Below are positions 9,350 through 18,656 of a stretch of 64,000 bases of DNA, one piece after another. The notes under the pieces were generated by a model. The model was not told the origin of the DNA. It made no database searches and saw only the letters and a program-made list of their open reading frames with translations. A program made the translations under genes and the position numbers. Source of the stretch: Splendidivirga corallicola (GTDB lineage: Bacteria > Bacteroidota > Bacteroidia > Cytophagales > Cyclobacteriaceae); assembly GCA_030442035.1 (NCBI GenBank), contig JAUJEA010000010.1:62001-126000 (forward strand). Reading direction: 5' to 3'. The number at the start of each line of letters is the position of its first letter. The first letter of the stretch is position 1.

Positions 9350-9838
9350 TTATTTGTTCACAGCATTTTCCAGATCCTTCATATAGGCATTCATGGTAGC
9401 GGTATAACCTAGTAAGAATTTTGATACAAATCGAAATACAGGATTGTATATCTCTCCGTTTTCAGTGATTGTCAATGTTGTTTTTCCGTTTTCCTCTTTC
9501 AGAACATAGGTCCATGATCCTCCAAAAGGAAGGTTATCATTTGTAATTCTCGATTGGAAACGTTGGTTTGCTTCAGAAACGACAACTTCAAATGTCATAG
9601 ACTGATTATGTTTATCAGTTTCAGTCCACGATTGATCATTTACAACAAGCTCTTTCAAGCCGGTCCGCCAGGTTTTGTACTGGTCGAATTGAGTAATAAG
9701 ATTCCAGATCCTTTTTCCGGAAACACTAAACTCTTTCGAAACCGAAGCCGTATGCTTCACCGGTAAGGACCAACCAATAATCAAAACAATTAATATTAGC
9801 AGTACCAAGATTCCCAGGAAAATAAACAACCATTTCAT
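9350..9838 (-). CDS. Membrane-anchored SRPBCC (START-like) family protein
   Basis: A 162-residue protein with one N-terminal membrane helix (residues about 3-24) followed by a polyketide cyclase/START-like domain, recognisable from VSKEFSVSGKRIWNLITQFDQYKTW at the start and the amphipathic C-terminal helix. Such domains bind hydrophobic ligands in a deep cavity; the ligand is not evident. It sits between a MarR regulator (117 bases upstream) and the DUF3052 gene (24 bases downstream), all on the minus strand, so co-expression under MarR control is plausible but not proven. Confidence 0.8.
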   Translation of the reverse strand: MKWLFIFLGILVLLILIVLIIGWSLPVKHTASVSKEFSVSGKRIWNLITQFDQYKTWRTGLKELVVNDQSWTETDKHNQSMTFEVVVSEANQRFQSRITNDNLPFGGSWTYVLKEENGKTTLTITENGEIYNPVFRFVSKFLLGYTATMNAYMKDLENAVNK

Positions 9839-9955
9839 AATTCATTATTTAAATGTTGGTGTGGATATAATGATTTTTCGGGTATCAAATACTGCTCAAT
9901 CAACCTTTAAGTCATGGCATACTTCCTCGTCAAATTTTTGATCTAATCCATATTT

Positions 9956-10441
9956 TCATCTGGAAGAACCCCTCTTGGTCCAGGCTTTACTCAGGCTTTT
10001 GCTCTTCATTTCCATTTCCGCAGCCACTGCTAATAATCCAAGACCATCCAGTGCTATCTTTCGCTCTTGAACGGTTAATCTTGTGAGCATGGCTTCCACT
10101 CTATCGGCATCCAGAACTGATTTTTTCTTTTTTATCTCCGCTCCTGCCTTGGTTAACGTAAGATTCACTTTTCGGGAATCTTTTAAATCCTTCTCTCTCT
10201 GCACATATCCCAGATCCACTAACCTATTGATTGTAATAGACATAGTCGATGGCGTAACGCCCATGTGCATTGCCAGATCGTAAAGTCCTTCAGGATCTTC
10301 TACATCCAAATGATCCAGGATACTGGCCTGATTAGCAGTCAACTTCACTTTGGTATCCGGATCCACCACATGTCGGGTATGACATGCAAAATAGATACGG
10401 GGGTAAAGATCCATTAATTGGCTTACCTCCTCTTTAATCAT
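9956..10441 (-). CDS. MarR family transcriptional regulator
   Basis: A 161-residue winged-helix regulator. The core (about residues 30-115) has the MarR pattern: LTANQASILDHLDV, then the recognition helix region GVTPSTMSITINRLVDLGYVQREKDLKDSRKVNLTLT, in which the DxR wing tip (DSRK) is clear. MarR dimers usually bind palindromes near their own promoter. A palindrome at 10464-10482, just upstream of this gene, is a good operator candidate. Likely targets are this gene, the SRPBCC/DUF3052 genes downstream and perhaps the divergent hydroxypyruvate reductase operon. The ligand is unknown. Confidence 0.9.
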   Translation of the reverse strand: MIKEEVSQLMDLYPRIYFACHTRHVVDPDTKVKLTANQASILDHLDVEDPEGLYDLAMHMGVTPSTMSITINRLVDLGYVQREKDLKDSRKVNLTLTKAGAEIKKKKSVLDADRVEAMLTRLTVQERKIALDGLGLLAVAAEMEMKSKSLSKAWTKRGSSR

Positions 10442-10765
10442 AAATTAAACATAGAAAAAATAGTTTGATTAGTCAAATCAAATTAATGGAATATTTTATG
10501 GGTTGGTCATAAGGGTTTCGGAATTCTTTTATTTCTTTATGCTTTTAACCCGGAATATGACTGGGCATATTGTTGACGTCATTGGAAAATCGAAAAACGG
10601 GTATCTGTGCTTCTATTTACATCCGATGTTAAAATGAATGGGATAACCATTTAGGCAGATCATTTTGTATGTAAAACATAGCATGTATCCTAAAAATCAA
10701 CCGATTAACCAATAGACAACTAACATTTAACTCCTGAATTGAATAATTCAGGTCTAATCGCAGAT
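10442..10765. other. Divergent regulatory region
   Basis: A 324-base gap between the divergent marR-type and hydroxypyruvate reductase genes. Apart from the palindrome at 10464-10482 nothing specific was recognised; no clear TAnnTTTG box was found toward either gene. Confidence 0.5.
10464..10482. promoter_or_regulatory. Palindromic candidate MarR operator
   Basis: Perfect inverted repeat TTTGATT - 5 bases - AATCAAA, 22 bases upstream of the MarR start codon. Size and position fit an autoregulatory MarR operator; binding is inferred. Confidence 0.55.
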
Positions 10766-11722
10766 ATGATGAAAATTGTTATACTGGATGGCTACACGCT
10801 TAATCCCGGAGATCTGAATTGGGAGCCAATTACCTCTTTGGGTGAAACGGAAATCTATGACAGGACTCCTCAGGAATTAATTTTAGATCGTGTCAGGGAT
10901 GCCGATGTGATTTTAACAAATAAAACAGTGCTCAACAAAGAAACCATTGACGTACTACCCCATCTGAAATTTATTGCGGTAACAGCTACCGGATTCAACA
11001 ACATTGATACAGTTGCTGCCAGAGAGCGAGGTATTGCTGTGAGCAATGCCAGGGATTATAGCACACATTCCGTAGCGCAACACACTATTGCCTTAATGCT
11101 GGAGCTAATTCAGCGTTCTACCGATCATAATGCCAGTGTTATGAATGGTGATTGGGGCAATCAGGAAGACTTTTGTTACCGTTTATCTCCCTCTATCGAA
11201 TTGGCTGACAAGAATATGGGGATTATTGGTTTTGGGAAGATTGGTCAGAGAGTAGCTGGTATCGCTCAAGCATTTGGAATGAATATTTTGGTGCACAGAC
11301 AAAATACTTCTCACCCGGAACCTCCTGGCGTAAGGTATGTATCACTTGATACATTGTTCAAGGAAAGTGATGTTATTTCATTACATCTTCCCCTTACCAA
11401 GGACAACCAGGGCTTTGTAGATAAAACCTATTTGTCACTCATGAAACCTGGCTCTTATTTGATCAACACCTCCAGAGGCCCATTGATCAACGAAAGTGAC
11501 TTGTTCACTGCATTAAAAAATGAACAGATTGCCGGAGCAGGATTAGATGTTCTTACCATTGAGCCACCCAAAGAGGGAAATCCTTTGATTGGAATGAAAA
11601 ATTGCCTGATTACCCCCCATCAGGCCTGGGCAACCAGGGAATCAAGAAACAGGTTAATGCATATAGTAGCGGACAATATAAAAGCATTCGCTGCCGGAAA
11701 ACCGATAAATGTGGTGAACTAA
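10766..11722 (+). CDS. D-2-hydroxyacid dehydrogenase (probable hydroxypyruvate/glycerate dehydrogenase)
   Basis: A roughly 319-residue NAD(P)-dependent reductase. The Rossmann motif GFGKIG lies near residue 153. The catalytic triad of the D-2-hydroxyacid dehydrogenase family is visible as Arg in NTSRGPLIN (about 236), Glu in TIEPP (about 265) and His in TPHQAW (about 285). The start is placed at ATG 10766 (or 10769) because the protein then begins with the typical beta strand MKIVILDG; a TTG at 10739 would add an atypical leader. The glycerate kinase gene starts two bases after this stop codon, so the pair should turn hydroxypyruvate into glycerate and then phosphoglycerate. Substrate assignment comes from that context. 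Confidence 0.85.
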   Translation: MMKIVILDGYTLNPGDLNWEPITSLGETEIYDRTPQELILDRVRDADVILTNKTVLNKETIDVLPHLKFIAVTATGFNNIDTVAARERGIAVSNARDYSTHSVAQHTIALMLELIQRSTDHNASVMNGDWGNQEDFCYRLSPSIELADKNMGIIGFGKIGQRVAGIAQAFGMNILVHRQNTSHPEPPGVRYVSLDTLFKESDVISLHLPLTKDNQGFVDKTYLSLMKPGSYLINTSRGPLINESDLFTALKNEQIAGAGLDVLTIEPPKEGNPLIGMKNCLITPHQAWATRESRNRLMHIVADNIKAFAAGKPINVVN

Positions 11723-11723
11723 T

Positions 11724-12857
11724 ATGCGTGTCTTAGTAGCTCCCGATAATTTCAAAGACTCCCTTTCTGCATCTGAAGTATATGAGGCAGTCGAAAATGG
11801 ACTGAAACGTTTTGATCCCGATATTCAAACCATATTCCATCCGATGGCGGATGGCGGAGAAGGTTCATTAGCAGCTTTGGGCCATTTTCTTGAATGGACC
11901 ACCATTAAGTGCAAAGTGCATGATCCATTGTTCAGGCCTATTGAAGCTTCGTACCAGATTTCGGGAAAAACAGCATATATAGAAATGGCCCAAGCCTCGG
12001 GCCTGGAACTACTGGCCATAGCGGAACGTAACTGCCTAAATACTTCCACCATTGGTACAGGGAAACTCATTAAAGATGCTATAGATAAGGGCGTAGATAA
12101 GCTCTATCTTTTCATTGGAGGTAGCGCTACCAACGATGCCGGTATTGGCATGGCACATGCTTTAGGTTTTCGTTTTCTGGATCAAAAAGGACGTGTACTA
12201 CAACCAACCGGCCGGAGTCTGGGGCTTATTGAAACCATTGATCGTGGATCAGCAATCTCCATTCCCAATCATCTCCAGGTATTTGTTGTTTCGGATGTCA
12301 ATAATATTTTATTCGGGCCTTTAGGGGCTACACATGTTTATGCCAGGCAAAAAGGGGCTTCCGGTTCGGCGGTTGAACTTCTTGAAAATGGCATGAAACA
12401 CTTTAGCTCAATCATTGCTAAAACTTTTCAAAAAGACATTAGCCGGGAACCGGGTAGCGGAGCCGCCGGAGGTATGGGAGCCGGTGCGATGATTTTTTTG
12501 AATGCTTCGCTGGTACCGGGATGTAAAACCATTATGCGGCTGTCCAACTTCGAAAAAAAACTAATTGATTGTGATCTGGTCATTACCGGAGAAGGAAGAC
12601 TGGATGACCAAACCATTCATAATAAAGTGGTTTATGAAGTAGCTAAAAAGGCTCATCATCATAAAATACCATTGGCAATTATTGCCGGGAGGAATGAGGC
12701 TTCTGAAACTACCCTCAGTCAAATAAACCCCTGGAGATTATGTGTCATACAGCCTGAAGGAATGACAGTTGAAGAATCCATTAAGCGAAGCGCAGAGTTG
12801 ATTGAAGCGTTGAGCTATGAGATGGCTTTGGCGTTTGATCAGCAAAAACCTGTATAG
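11724..12857 (+). CDS. Glycerate kinase (GlxK/GarK type)
   Basis: A 377-residue glycerate kinase of family 1, phosphorylating glycerate (2-phosphoglycerate is the usual product of this family). It begins with the family signature MRVLVAPDNFKDSLSA and contains MADGGEGS, FIGGSATNDAGIGMA, GSGAAGGMGAG and ITGEGRLDDQT, all hallmark glycine-rich blocks of the GlxK family. Length is normal and the protein is cytoplasmic. The ATG lies two bases after the stop of the hydroxyacid dehydrogenase, so the genes are translationally coupled. Together they form the lower glycerate branch used for glyoxylate, tartronate semialdehyde or hydroxypyruvate disposal. Confidence 0.93.
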   Translation: MRVLVAPDNFKDSLSASEVYEAVENGLKRFDPDIQTIFHPMADGGEGSLAALGHFLEWTTIKCKVHDPLFRPIEASYQISGKTAYIEMAQASGLELLAIAERNCLNTSTIGTGKLIKDAIDKGVDKLYLFIGGSATNDAGIGMAHALGFRFLDQKGRVLQPTGRSLGLIETIDRGSAISIPNHLQVFVVSDVNNILFGPLGATHVYARQKGASGSAVELLENGMKHFSSIIAKTFQKDISREPGSGAAGGMGAGAMIFLNASLVPGCKTIMRLSNFEKKLIDCDLVITGEGRLDDQTIHNKVVYEVAKKAHHHKIPLAIIAGRNEASETTLSQINPWRLCVIQPEGMTVEESIKRSAELIEALSYEMALAFDQQKPV

Positions 12858-12941
12858 TATATTAATATATTCCAATAGAAGAATAATCATTAAAAATTCA
12901 AAATTTTCTCCGCTTTTCATTACTTACCATCGACTACAAAA

Positions 12942-13526
12942 TTATTGAGATTGGGCTTTCCCAGGAAGTACCAATTCGTTCCCTCCAATACCATATGCCG
13001 GTATTTTTCCGGTTACATTAGAATAAAAACCTATTATTTTCCTCAAATCACTTTCAATGTCTCCCTGTGGAAAAAAAGGATCAGAAAAAATTGCACATTT
13101 ATTTTTGTAGTCAAGACCAGCCATTACAATGGGCACTTTAGCTTTATCAGCTATATAATAGAACCCGGTTTTCAGTTTCTGTACTTTTTTCCTGGTACCT
13201 TCCGGCGTCACTGCAATAGCAAATCTTTGATGATGCTCAAAAATTGCCACCACATTATCGACCATATTGGTATTCTTGGTCCGGTTAACAGGGTAACCTC
13301 CAAGAGCTCTAAAAAACCACCCAAATGGAAATACAAAAAGCTCTTGCTTAGCTAAATATTTCACTTTCATCCTGGTTATACTTCTCACCATGACTCCCAT
13401 TACAAAATCCCAATTACTGGTATGTGGCCCTACTGTGATCACATATTTGTCTAAATTGGTTGGAGGCTCCCCTTCTATTCTCCAGCCCATCATTCTAAAG
13501 ATTAATTTAAAAATTGGTCTGAGCAT
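12942..13526 (-). CDS. PlsC-like 1-acyl-glycerophosphate acyltransferase family protein (copy 1)
   Basis: A 194-residue acyltransferase with the HX4D motif HTSNWD near residue 35 and the PEGTR motif (TPEGTRKK) near residue 109, the two catalytic/substrate-binding blocks of the PlsC/LPLAT superfamily. The short length without extra membrane helices matches a small lysophospholipid acyltransferase-like subgroup. It is the downstream member of a tandem paralogous pair with the gene at 13727-14293 (200-base gap). Acyl acceptor and donor cannot be deduced. Confidence 0.85.
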   Translation of the reverse strand: MLRPIFKLIFRMMGWRIEGEPPTNLDKYVITVGPHTSNWDFVMGVMVRSITRMKVKYLAKQELFVFPFGWFFRALGGYPVNRTKNTNMVDNVVAIFEHHQRFAIAVTPEGTRKKVQKLKTGFYYIADKAKVPIVMAGLDYKNKCAIFSDPFFPQGDIESDLRKIIGFYSNVTGKIPAYGIGGNELVLPGKAQSQ

Positions 13527-13726
13527 ATACTCAAAATAGAAATTTTTGAATGAAATTCATAAAAGAGCAAAAGAGGTTTCAGGTTTCAGATCTTAGGGTT
13601 CAGGCCTTCCAGGTGAGTTTGTTCTTATAATGGACAAAGATAATATGGAGGGAATTTTTAGTTTTGAATTTTGAATGAATTATGAACAATTCCTGAGTGC
13701 TGAGACCTAAGACCTGATTGCTAACC

Positions 13727-14293
13727 CTATTTTATGCCATTTTCGGGATACTTGGCGGTAATGCCCCGATAAAAATCTTTAATTTCTTCCATGTCTTTGT
13801 CAAGATCTCCTGTTGCTTCCATGATCCTCCCTACGCCGGCTACTTTCTTTTTATAATCCAAATAACCAAATACCATTGGGACACCTGCTCCATTAGCGAC
13901 ATGATAAAAACCTGTTTTCCAACGTTTTGCATAGCTTCTTGTACCTTCGGGAGTTACCAATACCACCAGTTGATCTCTTTCCTTAAAAAGATCTACCATC
14001 ACATCAACCATAGAGGTTTTGCCGGATTTAAGGCCCTGCTTCGGTTTTCTATCTATGGGAATGGCTCCCATAGCTTTCAGTAATATATTCAAAGGAAACT
14101 TCATGAGCTCCTTTTTGATAGTATACTTCAGGGGAACTCCCATAATATAAAAAGCACACCTGGCATAAAGAAAATCCCAATTGCTCGTATGAGGGGCAGC
14201 AATCATAACTGCTTTTTTCACATCCATAGGAAAAGCACCAACAACCTTCCAGCCTTTTAACTTGAAAATAAGCAGGGACAAAAACTTCATCAT
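13727..14293 (-). CDS. PlsC-like 1-acyl-glycerophosphate acyltransferase family protein (copy 2)
   Basis: A 188-residue paralogue of the previous gene, with the same HTSNWD and TPEGTR motifs and the shared block KTGFY-(Y/H)-(I/V)-A. Copies differ widely outside the motifs, so the duplication is old. The gene lies between copy 1 and the patatin gene, all on the minus strand, which suggests a small lipid-remodelling cluster. The substrate is not known. Confidence 0.85.
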   Translation of the reverse strand: MMKFLSLLIFKLKGWKVVGAFPMDVKKAVMIAAPHTSNWDFLYARCAFYIMGVPLKYTIKKELMKFPLNILLKAMGAIPIDRKPKQGLKSGKTSMVDVMVDLFKERDQLVVLVTPEGTRSYAKRWKTGFYHVANGAGVPMVFGYLDYKKKVAGVGRIMEATGDLDKDMEEIKDFYRGITAKYPENGIK

Positions 14294-14431
14294 GGGCCAA
14301 CGTGTTAGAAGAGGGTATGTGAAAGGATCTTTGTATACTTCCTCAAACTACTCTTCACTCAATTTTTCTGCAAAAATCAATTAAAAAGTTAACTAAACAA
14401 ACGTTTGGAAAAAATAAGTCAGCTATAAAGA

Positions 14432-15187
14432 TCATCGAAGGATGTTAAATTCTCCGATATTGGATTTAGTATACTCATAGCCGATATCAAATAATTCTTT
14501 CGCTTTTCCCAGTTCCATACCCCCATATTTCCTAAGAGCCGGAGGTTCGATAAATACCTGGCACAACTCCCTCCTCTTCTGGGTATTCCCGTTAATAGCC
14601 ATTAGCAGACTTCTTTCAATCAGTGTTTTAACATTTCTTAAATCAAAATTATTATCTATCGGGTTTGTATGACATCCGATAATAAAATCACAAGTATTTG
14701 TCAATGGTTCTACGGGTAAGTTATCTAAAATACCACCATCCACATAAAAACTTCCATTGTACTTCAATGGGTCAAATATGACCGGTATGCAGGAAGAAGC
14801 AAGAATTGCATTCACCAGAGCTCCTTCAGAAAAATAAGTCGTTTCCCCTTTTACAATATCGGTCGCGGCTACAGTTAATGGGATTTTCAAGCAGCCAAAA
14901 TCATTTTCAGGTAAATATTTTAATAACAGGTCTCCTAATTGGTCTATTCTCAACAAACCTGTTTTGGCCAAAGCCAATCTCAAAGACCTTACAAAGCTTG
15001 TCCTGGTGATCATCTCCAGGATTTCATCAGGAGTATGACCATAAGCATAAAGAGCTCCCACAATAGCCCCAGCGCTGGTACCTGAAATTGCCGAAAACTT
15101 TATACCGTGCTCATCAAATGCTTTGAGAACACCCAGATGTGCAATACCTCTTGCACCTCCACCAGAAAGCGCCAACCCAATTTTCAT
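14432..15187 (-). CDS. Patatin-like phospholipase
   Basis: A 251-residue lipid acyl hydrolase. Clear patatin signatures are the oxyanion loop SGGGARG at the N-terminus (residues 9-15), the nucleophile elbow GTSAG (about 40-44) and the second dyad residue in DGGILDNLP (about 149-157). The Ser-Asp dyad is therefore complete. There is no signal peptide, so it is expected to be cytoplasmic or peripheral at the inner membrane. It is followed on the same strand by two PlsC-like acyltransferases, a combination consistent with deacylation/reacylation of phospholipids. Confidence 0.92.
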   Translation of the reverse strand: MKIGLALSGGGARGIAHLGVLKAFDEHGIKFSAISGTSAGAIVGALYAYGHTPDEILEMITRTSFVRSLRLALAKTGLLRIDQLGDLLLKYLPENDFGCLKIPLTVAATDIVKGETTYFSEGALVNAILASSCIPVIFDPLKYNGSFYVDGGILDNLPVEPLTNTCDFIIGCHTNPIDNNFDLRNVKTLIERSLLMAINGNTQKRRELCQVFIEPPALRKYGGMELGKAKELFDIGYEYTKSNIGEFNILR

Positions 15188-15304
15188 GCGTATAAAATCT
15201 ATTTCTAAAGGTCACATGGAATGCCCTAAACCGAGGTTAATCAAAGATGCCCAACTCATTATTCTTATCCTCCATCCCATAGGCATTTCATTTCATCTAT
15301 CCAG

Positions 15305-16153
15305 TTACAATATTTCCTGAAGTGAAAATTTCTGATCAAGCCTGACTCCCTTATCGGTCATTTTCAAGGTACAACACTCGACTTCCGGGTCATGTTCAAA
15401 GAAAATGATGTATTCATTTTCAACAGCTTCTTTGAGAAAGACCTCCTTTTCTTCCAGGGTCGCCAGGGGTCTGGTATCATAACCCATCACATAAGCCAAG
15501 GGTATATGTCCCATTGAAGGAAGCAGGTCTGCTGCAAAAACGATCGTTTTGTCCTTGTATTTGATTTTCGGAAGCATTTGTTTATCAGTGTGTCCATTGG
15601 CAACAATAATGTCAAATTGCTCGAAGGGTGAGTCTCCCTGCAAATTGATGAATTTCAAATGTCCACTTTCCCGGATAGGATGAATATTCTCTTTTAAAAA
15701 ACTGGCTCTTTCCCTGGTATTTGGATAGAGCGCCCAATGCCAATGGTCTTCATTCGACCAGTAATGCGCATTCTTAAAGGTTAGCTCCAGTTTTTCACGA
15801 TCACCATTTGTATACCGGACACCACCACCACAGTGGTCGAAATGCAGGTGGGTCATAAACACATCGGTAACATCGCGCTCAGAAAAACCATTTTTATTCA
15901 ATGACCCTAGCAGCGAATCCTCACCATGTAAATAATAATGACTGAAAAACTTGGCATCCTGCTTATCTCCAATACCATTATCTATAAGAATGAGTTTATC
16001 GCCATCCTCTATCAGTAAGCAACGCATGGCCCAGGTACAAAGATTGTTTTCATCAGCAGGATTTGTTCTTTGCCATAATGTTTTAGGGACCACGCCAAAC
16101 ATAGCCCCACCATCTAACTTAAAAAAACCAGTATTAATAATGTGTAGATTCAT
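15305..16153 (-). CDS. MBL-fold metallo-hydrolase
   Basis: A 282-residue metallo-beta-lactamase-fold hydrolase. The zinc-binding motif THLHFDHCGG (HxHxDH) lies near residue 101; further likely metal ligands are His in ANGHTD, Asp in FAADLLPS and His in FEHDPE. No signal peptide is seen. Relatives include lactonases and other hydrolases, so the substrate stays open. The gene begins five bases after the stop of the DUF6090 gene, suggesting one transcript. Confidence 0.88.
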   Translation of the reverse strand: MNLHIINTGFFKLDGGAMFGVVPKTLWQRTNPADENNLCTWAMRCLLIEDGDKLILIDNGIGDKQDAKFFSHYYLHGEDSLLGSLNKNGFSERDVTDVFMTHLHFDHCGGGVRYTNGDREKLELTFKNAHYWSNEDHWHWALYPNTRERASFLKENIHPIRESGHLKFINLQGDSPFEQFDIIVANGHTDKQMLPKIKYKDKTIVFAADLLPSMGHIPLAYVMGYDTRPLATLEEKEVFLKEAVENEYIIFFEHDPEVECCTLKMTDKGVRLDQKFSLQEIL

Positions 16154-16158
16154 CTGTT

Positions 16159-16821
16159 TTAGCTATCCAGTTCACTTTTCAACTTTATCAATATTTCCTC
16201 GCATTTTTTAATAGCATCTTCATATGTCCGTAATTTGGTGTTTAAAAAATAATAAGATGAAAATGATTTATTGATGAAATAAGTGTCACTTAAAAATTCT
16301 TTATTCAAAATAACAGGCCGGCCGGTAAAACGAACATTCTTATTAATATAGGGAGACATCTCATCATAAATTGATCTTTCATGAATTTCATCCAAAAACT
16401 TAATGAATTTATAATGTTGATTGTACAACATGGTTAGATCATTTTTCAATTCAAAGTCCGAGATAATTTCAAGGTTTCCCGAGGCCTTCAAAGTCTCATA
16501 AGTATTGTCTTGAGATAAAAATGTGCTCATTGAATAAAGGCTAATTACATAATAAAACAATGAATCATGATTGTAATCGTGAGTAACGAGCACTTTTGTC
16601 AAACCTCCATTCATGCGATGGAAATAGCTTGTTGTATCTCTTAATCTGGCAAGCTCTTCCGCATCCCGGTCAATATCACTGATAAAACTTTGAATGTATT
16701 TCTTTTCGAGTTTTTGTTCCTTTCGGCTTTCTTTCCAGCTGTTAAGAGAAAATGCAATGGTAATACCAACAATAACTACAAAAAGTTCAATGAGGTGGTT
16801 CCTCCAGTTTACGTTGTTCAT
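16159..16821 (-). CDS. DUF6090-like membrane-anchored protein
   Basis: A 220-residue protein with one N-terminal membrane helix (about residues 10-28, LIELFVVIVGITIAFSLNSW) followed by a charged, mostly helical region. This layout, a helix ending in Asn-x-Trp and then a KEQK-type coil, is typical of the DUF6090 group common in Bacteroidota. Function is unknown. The MBL-fold hydrolase gene follows after five bases. Confidence 0.75.
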   Translation of the reverse strand: MNNVNWRNHLIELFVVIVGITIAFSLNSWKESRKEQKLEKKYIQSFISDIDRDAEELARLRDTTSYFHRMNGGLTKVLVTHDYNHDSLFYYVISLYSMSTFLSQDNTYETLKASGNLEIISDFELKNDLTMLYNQHYKFIKFLDEIHERSIYDEMSPYINKNVRFTGRPVILNKEFLSDTYFINKSFSSYYFLNTKLRTYEDAIKKCEEILIKLKSELDS

Positions 16822-16942
16822 ATCAAGTCATATTTGATTTCCCAGCCTGCCATGTCAACATTTCTGACCTAAACTACATATAAAAAAAATAACCGCAAAC
16901 CATTTTTTTGACCTGCGGTTAGGATAAATCTTACGTTTCTTG

Positions 16943-17890
16943 TTATTCCTGAACAACGCCCATAGCATTGAACTTTTCGATGCGCTGGTCGATCCTCTTT
17001 TCCGGACTTAGTTTATCCAATGCTTTATAATGTTTTAAAATATCGGTTTTCAAAATGTCATACATTTCGTTAGGATTCATATGGGCACCACCCAAAGGCT
17101 CTTTGATGATCCCATCAATCAATCCGAACTTAAGCATATCCTTGGCCGTGAGTTTGAGTGCCTCAGCGGCATCTTCCTTATAATCCCAGCTTCTCCAAAG
17201 GATCGATGAACAAGACTCGGGAGCGATCACGGAATACCAGGTGTTCTCCAACATCATTATTTTATCACCTACTCCAATGCCAATGGCACCACCGGAGGCG
17301 CCTTCACCAATTACAATACAGATAACGGGTACCTTCAACATGAACATCTCTTTGAGGTTTCTTGCGATAGCCTCCCCCTGCCCTCTTTCTTCTGCTTCCA
17401 AACCACAGGCCGCTCCAGGGGTATCGATCAAAGTAATAATAGGCTTATTGAATTTCTCTGCCAACTTCATCAGGCGAAGTGCCTTGCGATATCCTTCAGG
17501 GTTAGCCATGCCAAAGTTGCGCATCTGGCGCTGCTTGGTGTTTCTTCCCTTCTGTTGGCCGATGATCATAAAAGTGTTCCCGTCTATGGTTCCAAAACCT
17601 CCTACCATGGCTTTATCATCCTTTACAGAACGATCTCCATGAAGTTCCACAAAGTCATCTGTAATGGCATAGATATAGTCAAGGGCATAAGGTCGGTTAG
17701 CATGTCGGGAAAGTTGGACTCGCTGCCAGCGTGTAAGGTTGCTGAACGTCTCCTGTTGCAGCTGAGTTATTTTCTGTTCCAGTGTTTTCACAGCCTCGGT
17801 TACATCCACATTATTCTCTGCAGCCAACTGCTTCATACTGGCCAGCTTCTCTTCCAGTTCGGCTATAGGTTTTTCGAATTCCAAAAGCAT
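16943..17890 (-). CDS. accA: Acetyl-CoA carboxylase carboxyltransferase subunit alpha
   Basis: A 315-residue AccA, which with AccD transfers the carboxyl group from biotin to acetyl-CoA in the first step of fatty acid synthesis. It shows the family blocks [63 protein letters not shown] and [10 protein letters not shown]. The start is set at ATG 17890 ([16 protein letters not shown]), the usual N-terminus; an in-frame TTG at 17914 would add eight atypical residues. It is a single gene with the tRNA-Asp region upstream. Confidence 0.95.
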   Translation of the reverse strand: MLLEFEKPIAELEEKLASMKQLAAENNVDVTEAVKTLEQKITQLQQETFSNLTRWQRVQLSRHANRPYALDYIYAITDDFVELHGDRSVKDDKAMVGGFGTIDGNTFMIIGQQKGRNTKQRQMRNFGMANPEGYRKALRLMKLAEKFNKPIITLIDTPGAACGLEAEERGQGEAIARNLKEMFMLKVPVICIVIGEGASGGAIGIGVGDKIMMLENTWYSVIAPESCSSILWRSWDYKEDAAEALKLTAKDMLKFGLIDGIIKEPLGGAHMNPNEMYDILKTDILKHYKALDKLSPEKRIDQRIEKFNAMGVVQE

Positions 17891-18192
17891 TTCTTTTTCA
17901 GGTTTAAGATACAAAAATAAAATTTTAATTCATTAATGGAATATTAACTTTAAGACCGGGTATACTTCCTGGCTTCCTTCAAAATATTCATTTCAATTGT
18001 ATCCTAATTATCAAATAATTAATCGTTAAAAATATTGTCATATCAACGCACACACATACGGCAATGATTCTGCAAAGGAAAGCAACAAATTGGGTTTAAC
18101 ATACTCTCAAAATTCAATTTTGACAATTAAACGAAGTATTTTTTTGACTATTAGGCAGTTAAAAGAAAAATAAAAAATATTTAGTTTGACCT

Positions 18193-18224
18193 ATTGCAAA
18201 TAATCATGAATGCTGCTACATTTG
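18193..18224 (+). promoter_or_regulatory. Bacteroidota-type promoter of tRNA-Asp
   Basis: ATTG at 18193-18196, a 20-base spacer, then TACATTTG at 18217-18224, an exact TAnnTTTG -7 box. Initiation would fall near 18231, about 40 bases before the tRNA. Confidence 0.7.
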
Positions 18225-18271
18225 CACCACTTCTTTGAAGGACACTTCTGGAAGCAGTTCTCAAAAGTTTT

Positions 18272-18345
18272 GGTCTGGTAGTTCAGTTGGTTAGAATGCC
18301 TGCCTGTCACGCAGGAGGTCGCGGGTTCGAGTCCCGTCCAGACCG
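18272..18345 (+). tRNA. tRNA-Asp (anticodon GTC)
   Basis: A 74-nucleotide cloverleaf. The acceptor stem GGTCTGG pairs with CCAGACC and is followed by discriminator G. The anticodon stem is CCTGC/GCAGG around loop CTGTCAC with anticodon GTC, and the T loop is GGTTCGAGTCC. The CCA end is not encoded. The gene has its own promoter and is followed by a terminator. Confidence 0.97.
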
Positions 18346-18357
18346 CTTGAAAATTAG

Positions 18358-18392
18358 GGAGTTAGAGAGTAAAATTTCTAACTCCTTTTTTA
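18358..18392 (+). terminator. Rho-independent terminator after tRNA-Asp
   Basis: Nine-base stem GGAGTTAGA (18358-18366) / TCTAACTCC (18377-18385) with a 10-base loop, then six T residues. It starts 12 bases after the tRNA. Confidence 0.85.
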
Positions 18393-18656
18393 TTTGCAAA
18401 CAATTCGGGCTTGTTTTTGAAAGGAATTATTTTTGGCTAAATCCAACCAAAGCATAGTTGTCTTTTTTCTTCCCAGGCCTTACCGGATTTAAAAACCAAA
18501 ACTTCCACTATATATTTATTCATTTCCCCGCCGGCTTTGAGCGAATAACATTCATTATCAGAACATTAACAGTAGTGGAATAAAAAAAATTTATTGATTT
18601 TGTGATTTTTTAGGCTTTAAATGTACTTATAAGGTCGACAAAAAAATACTTAAAAA

